Positions 54,130-62,548 of a stretch of DNA of 64,000 nucleotides are shown piece after piece. A program made the translations under genes and the position numbers. The notes beneath the pieces were generated by a model that saw nothing but the letters and a program-made list of their open reading frames with translations, did no database searches and was not told the DNA's origin. Position 1 is the first letter of the stretch. Every line of letters begins with the position of its first letter. Origin of the DNA: ZC4RG20 sp036381515 (lineage in GTDB: Bacteria > Pseudomonadota > Gammaproteobacteria > Steroidobacterales > Rariloculaceae); NCBI GenBank assembly GCA_036381515.1, contig DASVCR010000034.1, positions 62,001 through 126,000 on the forward strand, read 5' to 3'.

Positions 54130-55347
54130 TTACTCGTCCGCCGGCTCGAGGCGGACGATGTCGCTCGGCTGGCCGTACTGGTTGTCGGTCACGATGTACA
54201 GGAAGCCGTCCGGTCCCACGCGGACGTCGCGAATCCGGTACTCGCCGACGAGCAGCGGCTCGCGGTTGGCCACCGTCTCGCCGTTCAGCGACACGCGGAC
54301 GAGCCGGCGGTAGTTGCCGGACATGCCGCCGAGGAACGCGTTGCCGACCCAGTTCGGGAACGCGTCGCCCTGGTAGAACGTGAGGCCGGAGATGCCGATC
54401 GATGGCACCCAGAACGCGGCGGGCTGCTCCATGCCCTCCTTCTCGCGGCCGCGGTGCAGCATCGTTCCGGTCGTGTAGTTCATGCCGTAGCCGATCACGG
54501 GCCAGCCGTAGTTCGCGCCGCGGCGAATCACGTTCAGCTCGTCGCCGCCCTGCGGACCGTGCTCGTTCTCCCAGAGCACGCCCGTCTGCGGATTGAACGC
54601 GAGCCCTTGCGGATTGCGGTGGCCGTAGCTCCAGATCTCCGGGAGCGCGTCGTCGCGGCCGACGAACGGGTTGTCGTCGGGCACGCTGCCGTCGTCGTTG
54701 AGCCGCAGGATCTTGCCCTTGTGGCTGCGGAGATCCTGCGCCGGATGGTCTTCGACGTTCTCCATGAAGCCGTTCGGAATGAAGCCTTCCATGCGGTCGC
54801 CCACCGACAGGAAGAAATGTCCCTCGCCGTCGAACGCAATCCGGCCGCCGAAGTGGCCCGGGCGATCGTTCCAGGCCTCGGCGACGAAGATTTCCTCCAC
54901 GTCCTCGAGGCGATCGTCGACGAGGCGCGCGCGGCTCACGGCGGTCGTGCCGAGGTTGTTTTCTCCGGGCTTCGCGTAGCTCAGGTAAATGAGCTGGTTC
55001 GATTCGAAGTCGGGATGCAGCACGACGTCGAACAGACCGCCCTGGCCCTGCGCGCGAACCTGGGGCACGCCCGGGATCGGGTCCGACACCTTACCGTCGC
55101 GCACGATGCGCAGGTTCCCGACGCGCTCGGTGACGAGCATGTCGCCGTTCGGCAACCACGCGATGCTCCACGGGTTGCGGAAGCCCTGCGCGACGGTGAC
55201 GACGCGGAACTGGTGGCCCGGGGGTCCGGGAGGCTGCGCATCGGCGATCGTGCCGAGCGCGAGCGCGGCCGATGCGGCGACGGCCGCGACGACGCGCCTT
55301 GACGTCGATCGGAGCGCAGAGACGTGAGTCCGTGGTGTTCTTGTCAT
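54130..55347 (-). CDS. PQQ-dependent sugar dehydrogenase (soluble GDH-like)
   Basis: A 405-residue exported quinoprotein with a signal peptide (to TIADAQ). Propeller blocks: VAQGFRNPWSIAWLPNGDMLVTERVGNLRIV, HFGGRIAFDGEGHFFLSVGDR, SHKGKILRLNDDGSVPDDNPFVG, WSYGHRNPQGLAFNPQTG, EHGPQGGDELNVIRRGANYGWPVIGYGMNY, NAFLGGMSGNYRRLVRVSLNG. This is a second copy of the family found at 23781-25067 and closer to the Asd/GDH-B consensus. Periplasmic oxidation of a sugar with PQQ is expected. It is transcribed away from the lectin-like gene. Confidence 0.91.
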   Translation of the reverse strand: MTRTPRTHVSALRSTSRRVVAAVAASAALALGTIADAQPPGPPGHQFRVVTVAQGFRNPWSIAWLPNGDMLVTERVGNLRIVRDGKVSDPIPGVPQVRAQGQGGLFDVVLHPDFESNQLIYLSYAKPGENNLGTTAVSRARLVDDRLEDVEEIFVAEAWNDRPGHFGGRIAFDGEGHFFLSVGDRMEGFIPNGFMENVEDHPAQDLRSHKGKILRLNDDGSVPDDNPFVGRDDALPEIWSYGHRNPQGLAFNPQTGVLWENEHGPQGGDELNVIRRGANYGWPVIGYGMNYTTGTMLHRGREKEGMEQPAAFWVPSIGISGLTFYQGDAFPNWVGNAFLGGMSGNYRRLVRVSLNGETVANREPLLVGEYRIRDVRVGPDGFLYIVTDNQYGQPSDIVRLEPADE

Positions 55348-55476
55348 GGGTGATCCTCTCGGTCTGCAAGGCCGGCGGACGAGCGGGCCGGCCGATCCGG
55401 CGAGTTTACGCGATTTCGCCGACGACGGCCGGCCCGCCGAGCGCGCTCGCGAAGCGGTTGCCTAGTCACGGCTCCG

Positions 55477-55505
55477 TTGACCGAGCGCCGCACCTTATAT
55501 ATACG
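55477..55505 (+). promoter_or_regulatory. Sigma-70-type promoter of the lectin-like gene
   Basis: TTGACC at 55477-55482 and an AT-rich CTTATATATACGG stretch at 55494-55506 lie about 90 bases before the lectin-like start. A TATATA hexamer at 55498 is 15 bases, or TATACG at 55500 is 17 bases, from the -35. Confidence 0.6.
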
Positions 55506-55592
55506 GTGAAATTCCGCGCCCCGGCGCGGCGGCCATTGCCGCCGGGTCGAGGCCGGTCCTGGAAATCGTCAACAACAACGAGGGGAACAACG

Positions 55593-56243
55593 ATGAGTCA
55601 GGCACGACTGGTCGCGGGCGTGCTCGCGGCGGCGACGGCCTTCGGCGGAGTCGCGGCGCTCGCGCAGGAGCCCGCGGAGAACATGAGCTTCTTCGTCACG
55701 AGCCGCAATCCCGGCAACGGTGGGAATCTCGGCGGCCTCGAGGGAGCCGATGCGCACTGCCAGTCGCTGGCCGAGGCGGTCGGCGCGGGCGACAAGACAT
55801 GGCGCGCGTACCTCAGCACGAGCGAGGAGAACGCGCGCGATCGCATCGGCGACGGACCGTGGTACAACGTGAAGGGCGAGCTGATCGCGGAGAACGTCGA
55901 TCAGTTGCATGGTGAGAATAACATCACGGCCGAGACCGCTTTGACCGAGCGGGGCGAGGCGCCGAACTACCTCGTCGGGGACCCTCCCGCGCCGTCGGCG
56001 CAGCCTCTGCAGCACGACATCCTGACCGGCTCGAACGAGGACGGCACGGCGCACGAGCTGACCTGCAGCGACTGGACGGTCGGCACGGACGATGCGCAGG
56101 CGATGCTCGGTCACGCCGACCGGCGCGGCCGCGACCCCGGTGTGAACTCGTGGAACGCCGTCCATCCGTCGCAAGGCTGCTCGCCGCAGGCCCTCGAAAG
56201 GACGGGCGGCGCCGGCCTGTTCTACTGCTTCGCGATCGACTGA
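55593..56243 (+). CDS. Secreted lectin-like (DUF1554-like) protein
   Basis: A 216-residue protein starting at the ATG at 55593 (GAGGGGAACAACG). The signal peptide ends at AALAQ. The mature part opens SFFVTSRNPGNGGNLGGLEGADAHCQSLAEAVGAG, followed by WRAYLSTSEENARDRIGDGPWYN, TGSNEDGTAHELTCSDWTVG and CFAID at the end. Four cysteines spaced C..C..C..C fit the endostatin-like C-type-lectin fold of DUF1554-like proteins. It probably binds a surface ligand. Function not known in proteobacteria. A strong AT-rich promoter lies upstream. Confidence 0.7.
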   Translation: MSQARLVAGVLAAATAFGGVAALAQEPAENMSFFVTSRNPGNGGNLGGLEGADAHCQSLAEAVGAGDKTWRAYLSTSEENARDRIGDGPWYNVKGELIAENVDQLHGENNITAETALTERGEAPNYLVGDPPAPSAQPLQHDILTGSNEDGTAHELTCSDWTVGTDDAQAMLGHADRRGRDPGVNSWNAVHPSQGCSPQALERTGGAGLFYCFAID

Positions 56244-56400
56244 GCGCTTTCGGAAGCGAAGTCCGAGCGAGCCCTCGGGACGGTCTCGTCTCGGGGGCTC
56301 GTTCGTTTCGGCGCGGTTGCAGCGCGGCCGTTGCGCGGTTACCGTGCCGTGGCGCGGCCGCTCCGGCTTCGCCTGGTTGCTCGACGAGTGCTTCGCGTAT

Positions 56401-56772
56401 ATGACCGAGAGCTTCGATCTGACCGACGGCTTCAACGTGCTGCGGATCGTCTGCGGCGTCTTCTTCATTCCGCACCTGTTCGTGAAGTTCAAGAACCAGG
56501 ACTTCGTCAAAGGTTTCATGGCGAAGGTCGGCCTGAACCCGCCGTCCGCCTGGCTCTATGCGGCATTCGCGATCGAGATCGTCGCGACGATCGGCCTCGT
56601 GCTCGACGTGTTCACGGTCTTCGCCGCGCTGCTCGCGGCGGCCTTCCTGCTCGTCGCGGCGTGGGCGAGCTGGCGCTTCTCCGAAGGCAAGTGGATGTGG
56701 AACTTCGGCGGCGCGGAGTATCCGCTCTTCTGGGCGTTGTGCTGCATCGTGGTCGCCGTCGAAGCCGGGTGA
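56401..56772 (+). CDS. DoxX-like membrane protein
   Basis: A 123-residue protein starting at MTESFDLTDGFNVLRIVCG (ATG 56401). It has four predicted TMs with the DoxX hallmarks FFIPHLFVKFKNQDFVKGFMAKVGL, WLYAAFAIEIVATIGLVL and FSEGKWMWNFGGAEYPLFWALC. DoxX proteins take part in quinone or thiosulfate-related redox reactions, but most members are uncharacterised. The ribosome binding site is weak. Confidence 0.78.
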   Translation: MTESFDLTDGFNVLRIVCGVFFIPHLFVKFKNQDFVKGFMAKVGLNPPSAWLYAAFAIEIVATIGLVLDVFTVFAALLAAAFLLVAAWASWRFSEGKWMWNFGGAEYPLFWALCCIVVAVEAG

Positions 56773-56800
56773 TCGGAGACCGAAGGCGAAGCGGGCCGTA

Positions 56801-56833
56801 TCCCGAAGTCGGGACGCCGCCGCTCGCGAGCGG
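56801..56833 (+). promoter_or_regulatory. Two palindromes, possible activator sites for the sigma-54 promoter
   Basis: TCCCGAAGTCGGGA (56801-56814) and CCGCTCGCGAGCGG (56820-56833) are perfect dyads about 110-130 bases before the predicted start of transcription, the range used by sigma-54 enhancer-binding proteins. Which activator binds is unknown. Confidence 0.45.
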
Positions 56834-56910
56834 GACGGGGTACCGGCGAGCGGGGCGGGCGCGCGGAAGAAGGTCTCGTCGAATCAACAGTTTGAACCCA
56901 ACGTCACCGC

Positions 56911-56925
56911 TGGCACGGTCGTTGC
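56911..56925 (+). promoter_or_regulatory. Sigma-54 (-24/-12) promoter of the ABC efflux operon
   Basis: TGGCACGGTCGTTGC matches the TGGCACG-N4-TTGC consensus at every defined position. The predicted start of transcription, about 12 bases past the GC, falls at 56936-56938, on the annotated ATG, so the message may be leaderless. Confidence 0.8.
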
Positions 56926-56937
56926 GTTAGGCGGGGC

Positions 56938-58191
56938 ATGGACATTCCAAGACCCGAGCGTAAGCGGAAGAAGCGCATCCGTCAGGCGCTCTTCACCGGC
57001 GTCGGCGTCGCGCTCCTCGCGGCCGTCACGGTCGGGGTGAGCCGGCTCGAGCCGGCCGCGCCGAGCGTCGACGGCGCGTCGCTGTGGTTCGGCGACGTGA
57101 AGCAGGGCGAGATGCTGCGGCAGGTGCGGGGCCCAGGCGTGCTCGCGCCGCGGGAGATTCGCTGGATCGCCGCGCAGACCGACGGCCGCGTCGAGCGCAT
57201 CCTCGTGCGGCCGGGCACGACGGTCGAGCCGGATACCGTGCTCGTCGAGCTGTCGAACCCGGACCTGATGCGCCAGGCCGAGGAGGCGCGCTACGAGCTC
57301 GAGGCGGCGAAGGCCGAGTACGCGGAGATGGAGCTGCGCCTGAAGAGCCAGGAGCTCGATCAGCGCTCGCAGCTCGCCGTCGCGCAGACGGAGTACGAGA
57401 GCGCGCGGCTGCAGGCGGAGGCGAACAAGCAGCTCGTCGAGGACGGCGTCGTGTCGTCGATCGAGTACCAGCGCTCGGAGCTCCTGGCTCGCCAGCAGCA
57501 GATTCGCATGGAGATCGAGCAGGAACGGCTCGATCAATTCGCCGCGTCGATGGCCGCGCAGCTCGCCGCGCAGCAGGCGCGCCTCGACCAGGTGAAGAAC
57601 GCATACGAGCGCCGCCTCGAGCAGGTCGAATCGCTGCACGTGCGCGCCGGCATCGCCGGCGTGCTCCAGGAGGTGCAGGTCGAGGAGGGCCAGCGCATCG
57701 CGCTCGGCACGAACATCGCGCGGGTCGCGCGTCCCGACGATCTTCAGGCCGAGCTGCAGATCCCGGAGACGCAGGCGCGCGACGTCCAGATCGGTCAGCT
57801 CGTGCACGTGGACACGCGAAACGGCGTCGTCGACGGGCACGTGATCCGCATCGATCCCGCGGCCCGCAACGGCACCGTGCAGGTGGACGTCGAGCTCATG
57901 GGAAGGCTGCCGCGCGGCGCGCGGCCGCAGCTTTCCGTCGACGGCACGATCGAGATCGAGCGGCTCGAGAACGTCGTGTACACGGGCCGCCCCGTGTACG
58001 GCCAGCCGAACTCGACGATCAGCCTCTTCAAGCTCGTCGAGGACGGCCGCTACGCGATCCGCGTCCCGGTCGAGATCGGCCGTACCTCGGTGAACCAGGT
58101 CGAGATCGTGCAGGGCCTCATGCCGGGCGACCGCGTCGTCCTTTCGGATACGAGCGCTTACGACGCGTACGACCGGATTCGTATCGATTGA
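56938..58191 (+). CDS. Periplasmic adaptor of an ABC efflux system (HlyD/RND adaptor type)
   Basis: A 417-residue membrane-fusion protein with a basic N-terminus and one TM anchor (QALFTGVGVALLAAVTVGVSRL, about 15-37). Residues about 65-105 begin the barrel-sandwich (LRQVRGPGVLAPREIRWIAAQTDGRVERI), a long coiled coil spans about 110-220 (ELEAAKAEYAEMELRLKSQELDQ), and the second half of the lipoyl-like domain and beta-barrel follow (LHVRAGIAGVLQEVQVEEGQRIALGTNIARV). It bridges inner-membrane transporter and outer-membrane channel. First gene of the sigma-54-controlled operon; the ATPase follows at 16 bases. Confidence 0.9.
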   Translation: MDIPRPERKRKKRIRQALFTGVGVALLAAVTVGVSRLEPAAPSVDGASLWFGDVKQGEMLRQVRGPGVLAPREIRWIAAQTDGRVERILVRPGTTVEPDTVLVELSNPDLMRQAEEARYELEAAKAEYAEMELRLKSQELDQRSQLAVAQTEYESARLQAEANKQLVEDGVVSSIEYQRSELLARQQQIRMEIEQERLDQFAASMAAQLAAQQARLDQVKNAYERRLEQVESLHVRAGIAGVLQEVQVEEGQRIALGTNIARVARPDDLQAELQIPETQARDVQIGQLVHVDTRNGVVDGHVIRIDPAARNGTVQVDVELMGRLPRGARPQLSVDGTIEIERLENVVYTGRPVYGQPNSTISLFKLVEDGRYAIRVPVEIGRTSVNQVEIVQGLMPGDRVVLSDTSAYDAYDRIRID

Positions 58192-58207
58192 AACGAGGAG
58201 CAGTCCG

Positions 58208-59044
58208 TTGGAGCGCCAGGAAAGTTTCGAGCAGAGCGCCGCAGTCGCACGAGCGGCAGAGCAGGGGGCACGGCAGGCGATCGCGGAAGCGTCGCAGCCG
58301 CTGATCAAGCTCGAGGACCTGTCGAAGGTCTTCTATGCGGACGAGATCGAGACGCACGCGCTGTCCGGCGTGCACTTCGACATCCAGGAAGGCGACTACG
58401 TGTCGATCGAGGGGCCTTCGGGATGCGGCAAGTCGACGCTCTTGTCGATCCTCGGGCTTCTCGATACGCCGAGCAGCGGCCGGTACTGGCTGAACGGCAC
58501 GCCGGTCGAGGAGCTCGACCACTCGCAGCGGGCGAAGATCAGGAATCGCGAGATCGGCTTCATCTTCCAGGCGTTCAACCTGATCGGCGACCTCACCGTG
58601 TTCGAGAACGTCGAGCTGCCGTTGACGTACCGTACCGGTCTCAACAAGCAGGAGCGCAAGAAGCGCGTGCTCGAGGCGCTCGAGCGCGTGCGCATGGCGC
58701 ATCGCCTGCGGCATTATCCGTCGCAGCTCTCCGGAGGCCAGCAGCAGCGCGTCGCGGTCGCGCGCGCGCTGGTCGGGAAGCCGTCGATCCTGCTCGCCGA
58801 CGAGCCGACCGGTAACCTCGACTCGAAGAACGGCCAGGCGGTGATGGCGCTCCTGTCGGAGCTGCACGCCGACGGCGCGACGATCTGCATGGTCACGCAC
58901 GATCCCCGCTACGCCGACTACGCGGACCGCAAGATCCACATGTTCGACGGGCGCATCGTCGACGAGGAGACGCTGCACCGCCTGCGCGAGGAGGAAGACC
59001 GGCAGATCGCCGAGCAGGCGCGTAGCGGTCGGCGGCACTCGTGA
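58208..59044 (+). CDS. ABC transporter ATP-binding protein (MacB/LolD type)
   Basis: A 278-residue ATPase with Walker A EGPSGCGKST, Q-loop GFIFQAFNLIGDLTVFENVELPL, signature QLSGGQQQRVAVARALVG, Walker B ILLADEPTGNLDS and H-loop MVTHDPRYADYADRKI. It powers extrusion together with the permease. The start used is TTG at 58208 behind GAGGAG; a 35-residue N-terminal extension rich in Glu/Ala/Gln precedes the ABC core. It ends overlapping the permease start by 4 bases (GTGA). Confidence 0.9.
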   Translation: MERQESFEQSAAVARAAEQGARQAIAEASQPLIKLEDLSKVFYADEIETHALSGVHFDIQEGDYVSIEGPSGCGKSTLLSILGLLDTPSSGRYWLNGTPVEELDHSQRAKIRNREIGFIFQAFNLIGDLTVFENVELPLTYRTGLNKQERKKRVLEALERVRMAHRLRHYPSQLSGGQQQRVAVARALVGKPSILLADEPTGNLDSKNGQAVMALLSELHADGATICMVTHDPRYADYADRKIHMFDGRIVDEETLHRLREEEDRQIAEQARSGRRHS

Positions 59045-59923
59045 TCCGCCGCCTCGCGGCTGCCGTCGGCGGCGACGTCGCGCACGCGTGGCGGGCGTGG
59101 GCGAAGCGCCCGGTGCTCGCCGTCGTCATCGTGGCGACGTTGGCGCTCTCGGTGCTCGGGCTCGAGCCCGCGCTCGGACGGCTGCCGAGCGGCTATTCGG
59201 CCGAGCAGTCGGCCGCGCTCTACGAGCGCGTCGACGATGCGCTCGCGAGCCTTCCGGGCGTCGTCTCGTCCGCGTCCGCGCTCGTTCCGCTGCTGACCGG
59301 TAATGCGCTTCAGACCGTCGTTCGCTTCGTGGGTCGGGATGCGCCGGCGCAAAGCCGGGAGGGCGGTCGGGACGCGCCGATCTCGCTTCCGTCGTCCGCG
59401 AACTTCGTCAGTCCGGGATTGTTGTCGGCGCTCGGGATGGAGCTGCTCGCGGGACGCGACTTCGTGCGCGAGGACGACGCGAGAGTCGCGATCGTCAGAT
59501 GAGGAGCAGGTCGAGCGGAATCTCGCCGTCGAGCGGTTCGTCGCGGGCACCGCGGCGATATCGGCCGTGTTTGCCTCCGTGCTCGCCGGGCTCGGCCTCT
59601 ACGGCGTACTCGCGTACGGCGTCGCGCAGCGGGCGCGGGAGATCGGTCTGCGCTTCGCGCTCGGTGCGCCGGCCGAGCGCATTCGCGCGATGGTGCTTCG
59701 TCAGGTCGGATGGACCTTGCTGATCGGCGCAGCGCTCGGCGTTGCGGCCGCCGTCGCGCTCGGCCGCAGCATTCGCGGTCTCCTGTTCGGCGTCGCACCG
59801 GTCGACGTGAGCGCGCTCGTCGTCGCGACCGGCGCGCTCGTCGTCGTCGCGCTCGCGGCCGCGTATCTTCCGCTCCGGCGCGCGCTCGCGGTCGAGCCTT
59901 CCGTCGTGCTGCGTGACGAGTAG
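59041..59923 (+). pseudogene. ABC transporter permease (ADOP/MacB type), internally deleted and frameshifted
   Basis: The reading begins with GTG at 59041 (MIRRLAAAVGGDVAHAWRAW) and the first TM (VLAVVIVATLALSVLG). Instead of the usual first periplasmic domain, the sequence jumps to LPSGYSAEQSAALYERVDDALASLPGVVSSASALVPLLTGN, normally in the second half of ADOP permeases. It reaches GRDFVREDDARVAIVR at 59502 and stops. A different frame resumes at once with EEQVERNLAVERFVAGTAA, then the C-terminal FtsX core LYGVLAYGVAQRAREIGLRFALGAPAERIRAMVLRQ and TMs to VEPSVVLRDE. About 800 residues are reduced to about 290, so this copy cannot be a normal permease. Confidence 0.8.
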
Positions 59924-60065
59924 CGCGGGCTTCGCGCTCTAAATTCGTTTCCTGAAGGCCGGCGTACGCCGTCGTCGGCGTCGCCGGTCCGCGCTTCGAG
60001 ATGCCCGAGCGCGCCAGCTCGCAATGTGCTGCGCAATCAGCTGCGACGATCGGTGCCGGTCGCGC

Positions 60066-60497
60066 CTATTCCTCGCTGTCGCCTTCCCCGCTGCCGGGCG
60101 GCGCGCCTGCACCCGTCGAGCCGACGAACAGCCTTCGGCCGTCGGGGAACGTGATGTTCTGGCCACTCGCGCGATTCGAGCCGTCGCGGGCGAGGTAGCC
60201 CTCGACGACGATCTGCGTCCCGGGCGGCAGCGAATCCTTGGTCCAGCCGCGGCGCAGGAGGGCGTTCGGCGCGCCGCCCTCGATCCGCCAGTGCTCGATT
60301 TCGCCCGCCTCGTTCACGACGTCGAGGTTGATCCACGCGTGCGGGTTGATCCACTCCCACTTCGTGACCGTGCCCTCGAGGCGGATGGGCTTCGTGTTGT
60401 CGAACTCGGCGGAGAACGCATGATGAGCGCTCGCCGTTGAAGACAGTGCTGCGGCGCTCGCGGCGGCCGCAACGAATCCGATCAGCCTGGCTCGCAT
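60066..60497 (-). CDS. DUF6152-family exported protein (second copy)
   Basis: A 143-residue exported protein starting at the ATG at 60497 with GGGAGA ahead. Signal peptide to STASAHH; then FSAEFDNTKPIRLEGTVTKWEWINPHAWINLDV, GGAPNALLRRGWTKDSLPPGTQIVVEGYLARDGSNRASG, the full DUF6152 consensus. It is closer to the family consensus than the copy at 12042-12425. The C-terminal 30 residues are Gly/Glu/Ser-rich. It lies 13 bases after the 60511-61317 gene on the same strand. Confidence 0.87.
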   Translation of the reverse strand: MRARLIGFVAAAASAAALSSTASAHHAFSAEFDNTKPIRLEGTVTKWEWINPHAWINLDVVNEAGEIEHWRIEGGAPNALLRRGWTKDSLPPGTQIVVEGYLARDGSNRASGQNITFPDGRRLFVGSTGAGAPPGSGEGDSEE

Positions 60498-60510
60498 CGT
60501 CAGTCTCCCG

Positions 60511-61317
60511 TCACTCTTCCCGTACCTTCTTGAGGTGCCCGTAGAGCAGCTCTTCGGCGAACTCGACGCACTTGAACTCGAGGATCTGCGCATGCTCGTC
60601 GAGTCGGCGGTAAAGCGGCATCCTGATGGTCCACGGCCGCGAGAACGTGTGCGGGTCCTCGATCGTCGCCTCGTACGCGATGTGGTTCGGGCCGGCCGGC
60701 GTGTAGCGCTCGGTGACCCGGAGCTGGTTGCTGTGATGGTTCCCGGCGCGGTCGAACCACGTGAGGCCGTTGAAGCCCGTCACCTCGATGACGAGCGTGT
60801 CGCCTTCCCAGTGGCCGTTCGACCAGCCCATGTAGCTCTCGATCGGCGACGGGACGTGCTCGCCCATGTGCACGACGCGGTTCGCGCTCGCGAACTCGTA
60901 GGCAAACAGGATGTCGCCGACGCCCTGCACGATGCGAAACGGATAGGGCATGTAGGTGGCGCGCGGAATGCCCGGCTGGTAGCACTTCGCTTCCGGATCG
61001 CTCGCGGGCCAGCCCGCTCTGTTCCGCTCGCGCTGCGCGAGCGCGTCGGGCAGGTACGGAATCTTGCCGCCGACGACGACGCTGCGGCCGGCGGGGATGG
61101 CGCCGATCGCGCCTAGTTGCCAGAGCTCGGGCAGCGCCTCCGCGGAGTGGCCCTCGAGGTTCCAGTGCGCCGTGCCGATCGCCTGCCAGACGCCGTTGAG
61201 ATTCGGCCGGCCCCCGATCCGCTCGGGCTGTGTCTGCGCGGCGGCGGACGACGCGAGGCCCATCGACACGAGGACAGCCATGACGGCCTGTAGCAGGCGA
61301 ATCGATCGGCGACCCAT
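60511..61317 (-). CDS. Secreted protein of unknown function (WEGDTLVIE family)
   Basis: A 268-residue protein with a signal peptide to SSAAAQT. Blocks include RPNLNGVWQAIGTAHWNLEGHSA, YQPGIPRATYMPYPFRIVQGVGDILFAYEFASANRVVHMGEHVPSP, YMGWSNGHWEGDTLVIEVTGFNGLTWFDRAGNHHSNQLRVTERYT, and HTFSRPWTIRMPLYRR. It parallels the protein at 12422-13141 both in sequence plan and in being directly followed by a DUF6152 gene. Shared HWEGDTLVIEVTGF and LRVTERYT define the family; function unknown. Confidence 0.8.
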   Translation of the reverse strand: MGRRSIRLLQAVMAVLVSMGLASSAAAQTQPERIGGRPNLNGVWQAIGTAHWNLEGHSAEALPELWQLGAIGAIPAGRSVVVGGKIPYLPDALAQRERNRAGWPASDPEAKCYQPGIPRATYMPYPFRIVQGVGDILFAYEFASANRVVHMGEHVPSPIESYMGWSNGHWEGDTLVIEVTGFNGLTWFDRAGNHHSNQLRVTERYTPAGPNHIAYEATIEDPHTFSRPWTIRMPLYRRLDEHAQILEFKCVEFAEELLYGHLKKVREE

Positions 61318-61345
61318 TTGAATCCCCCGCAGCCGATGTCGTCTT

Positions 61346-61384
61346 GTATGCGATCATAACTTAGGGCATATACTTTTGGCATAC
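61346..61384. promoter_or_regulatory. Divergent promoter/operator region
   Basis: The 86-base gap between two divergent secreted-protein genes has an AT-rich core with GTATGC (61346-61351) and its complement GCATAC (61379-61384), and a related GCATATAC between them (61366). The dyad could be an operator controlling both genes. TTGTATGC and TATACT could be promoter hexamers, but spacing is ambiguous. Confidence 0.4.
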
Positions 61385-61403
61385 GACCGCGGGAGGGATC
61401 AGA

Positions 61404-62384
61404 ATGAGTCGTCCGGCCCCCGTCATTCGCTCGGCAGTGCTCGCTCTCGCGGCGGTCGCGGCACCGATCATGATCGCGGCCGCGCAGTCTTCGGCAGATT
61501 CGGGATGGACGCTGAAGCGGACGCCGTGGGGGCATCCCGATCTCACCGGCACGTTCTCGAGCGACGACATGCGGGGCGTGCCGCTGCAGCGGCCCGAAGA
61601 GTTCGGCACCCGGGCCTACCTTACGGACGAGGAGTTCGCCGAGCGGGAAGCGCGCAACAACGCTGAGGTCGCGCGGCTCGCGGCCGGGGGGACGGCGTTT
61701 CTGTCGGAGCGGGGCGTCCGCACGTTCCGGCAAACTTCGCTGATCGTCGATCCGCCGAACGGCCGAATGCCGCCGCTGACGCCCGAGGGCGAGGCGATTC
61801 GCGCGGCGCAGCGTCCTCGGGGCGACGATGCGCCGCCGCCCGAATCCTGGCTCGACCTTACGCTCTACGACCGCTGCATCACGCGCGGCGTCGTCGGCAG
61901 CGTGCTGCCCGTGATCTACGGGAACGGGCTCGAGATCTATCAGACGCCCGATGCGGTCGTCATCCGTTACGAGATGATCCACGAGACGCGCATCATCCAC
62001 CTCGACGGCCGGCCGCACGTCGACAAAGAGGTGCAGAGCTACATGGGTGATCCGATCGGCTACTGGGATGGAGACACGCTCGTCGTCGAGACGACGAATT
62101 TCGTCGGCAAGACCGGCATCGGTTTGAATGGGAACGGCGTTCCGACGACGCCCGAGATCAGGCTGACGGAGCGGTTCACGCGAGTCGCGGAGGATCAAAT
62201 CGACTACGAGGTGACGGTGGACGATCCCGGCCTGTACACGGCGCCGTTCACGATCGCGATGCCGCTCACGACTCAACCCGATTACCGCGTGCTTCCGTAC
62301 GAGTGTCACGAAGGGAATCACGCGCTCGCGAACATTCTGAGCGCAGCGCGGGCCGAGGAAGCTGCAGCCGCGGCGGAGGAATAG
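61404..62384 (+). CDS. Secreted protein of unknown function (PWGxPDLxG family, second copy)
   Basis: A 326-residue exported protein starting at the ATG at 61404 (GGGAGGG ahead). After a signal peptide to MIAAAQ come LKRTPWGHPDLTGTFSSDD, GVPLQRPEEFGTRAYLTDEEFAERE, LYDRCITRGVVGSVLPVIYGNGLEIYQTPDAVVIRYEMIHETRI, GYWDGDTLVVETTNFVGKTG, LTERFTRVAEDQIDYEVTVDDPGLYT and PYECHEGNHALANIL. These blocks occur in the same order in the 10914-11966 protein, so the two are paralogs. Function unknown. It is divergent from the DUF6152 partner gene and upstream of a TonB receptor. Confidence 0.8.
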   Translation: MSRPAPVIRSAVLALAAVAAPIMIAAAQSSADSGWTLKRTPWGHPDLTGTFSSDDMRGVPLQRPEEFGTRAYLTDEEFAEREARNNAEVARLAAGGTAFLSERGVRTFRQTSLIVDPPNGRMPPLTPEGEAIRAAQRPRGDDAPPPESWLDLTLYDRCITRGVVGSVLPVIYGNGLEIYQTPDAVVIRYEMIHETRIIHLDGRPHVDKEVQSYMGDPIGYWDGDTLVVETTNFVGKTGIGLNGNGVPTTPEIRLTERFTRVAEDQIDYEVTVDDPGLYTAPFTIAMPLTTQPDYRVLPYECHEGNHALANILSAARAEEAAAAAEE

Positions 62385-62548
62385 ATCCGGCCAGAAAGGG
62401 GGGAACAACAGGCTCGTGGTCGTCGGCGCGGAAGCGTGTCCGCGCACCCGTCCGCGCCTGCACGCGCACTTCAGGGACGAAGCAACAAGGCCGTCTCCAG
62501 ACGTCAATCCACAACGCTTCGAGTCCGCATCGCCGAGGAGGATTTTTT

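Noticed and set aside
52375..55302. A 975-codon plus-strand frame
   Set aside because: Arg/Glu/Asp-rich shadow of the MFS_3 transporter and sugar dehydrogenase on the other strand.
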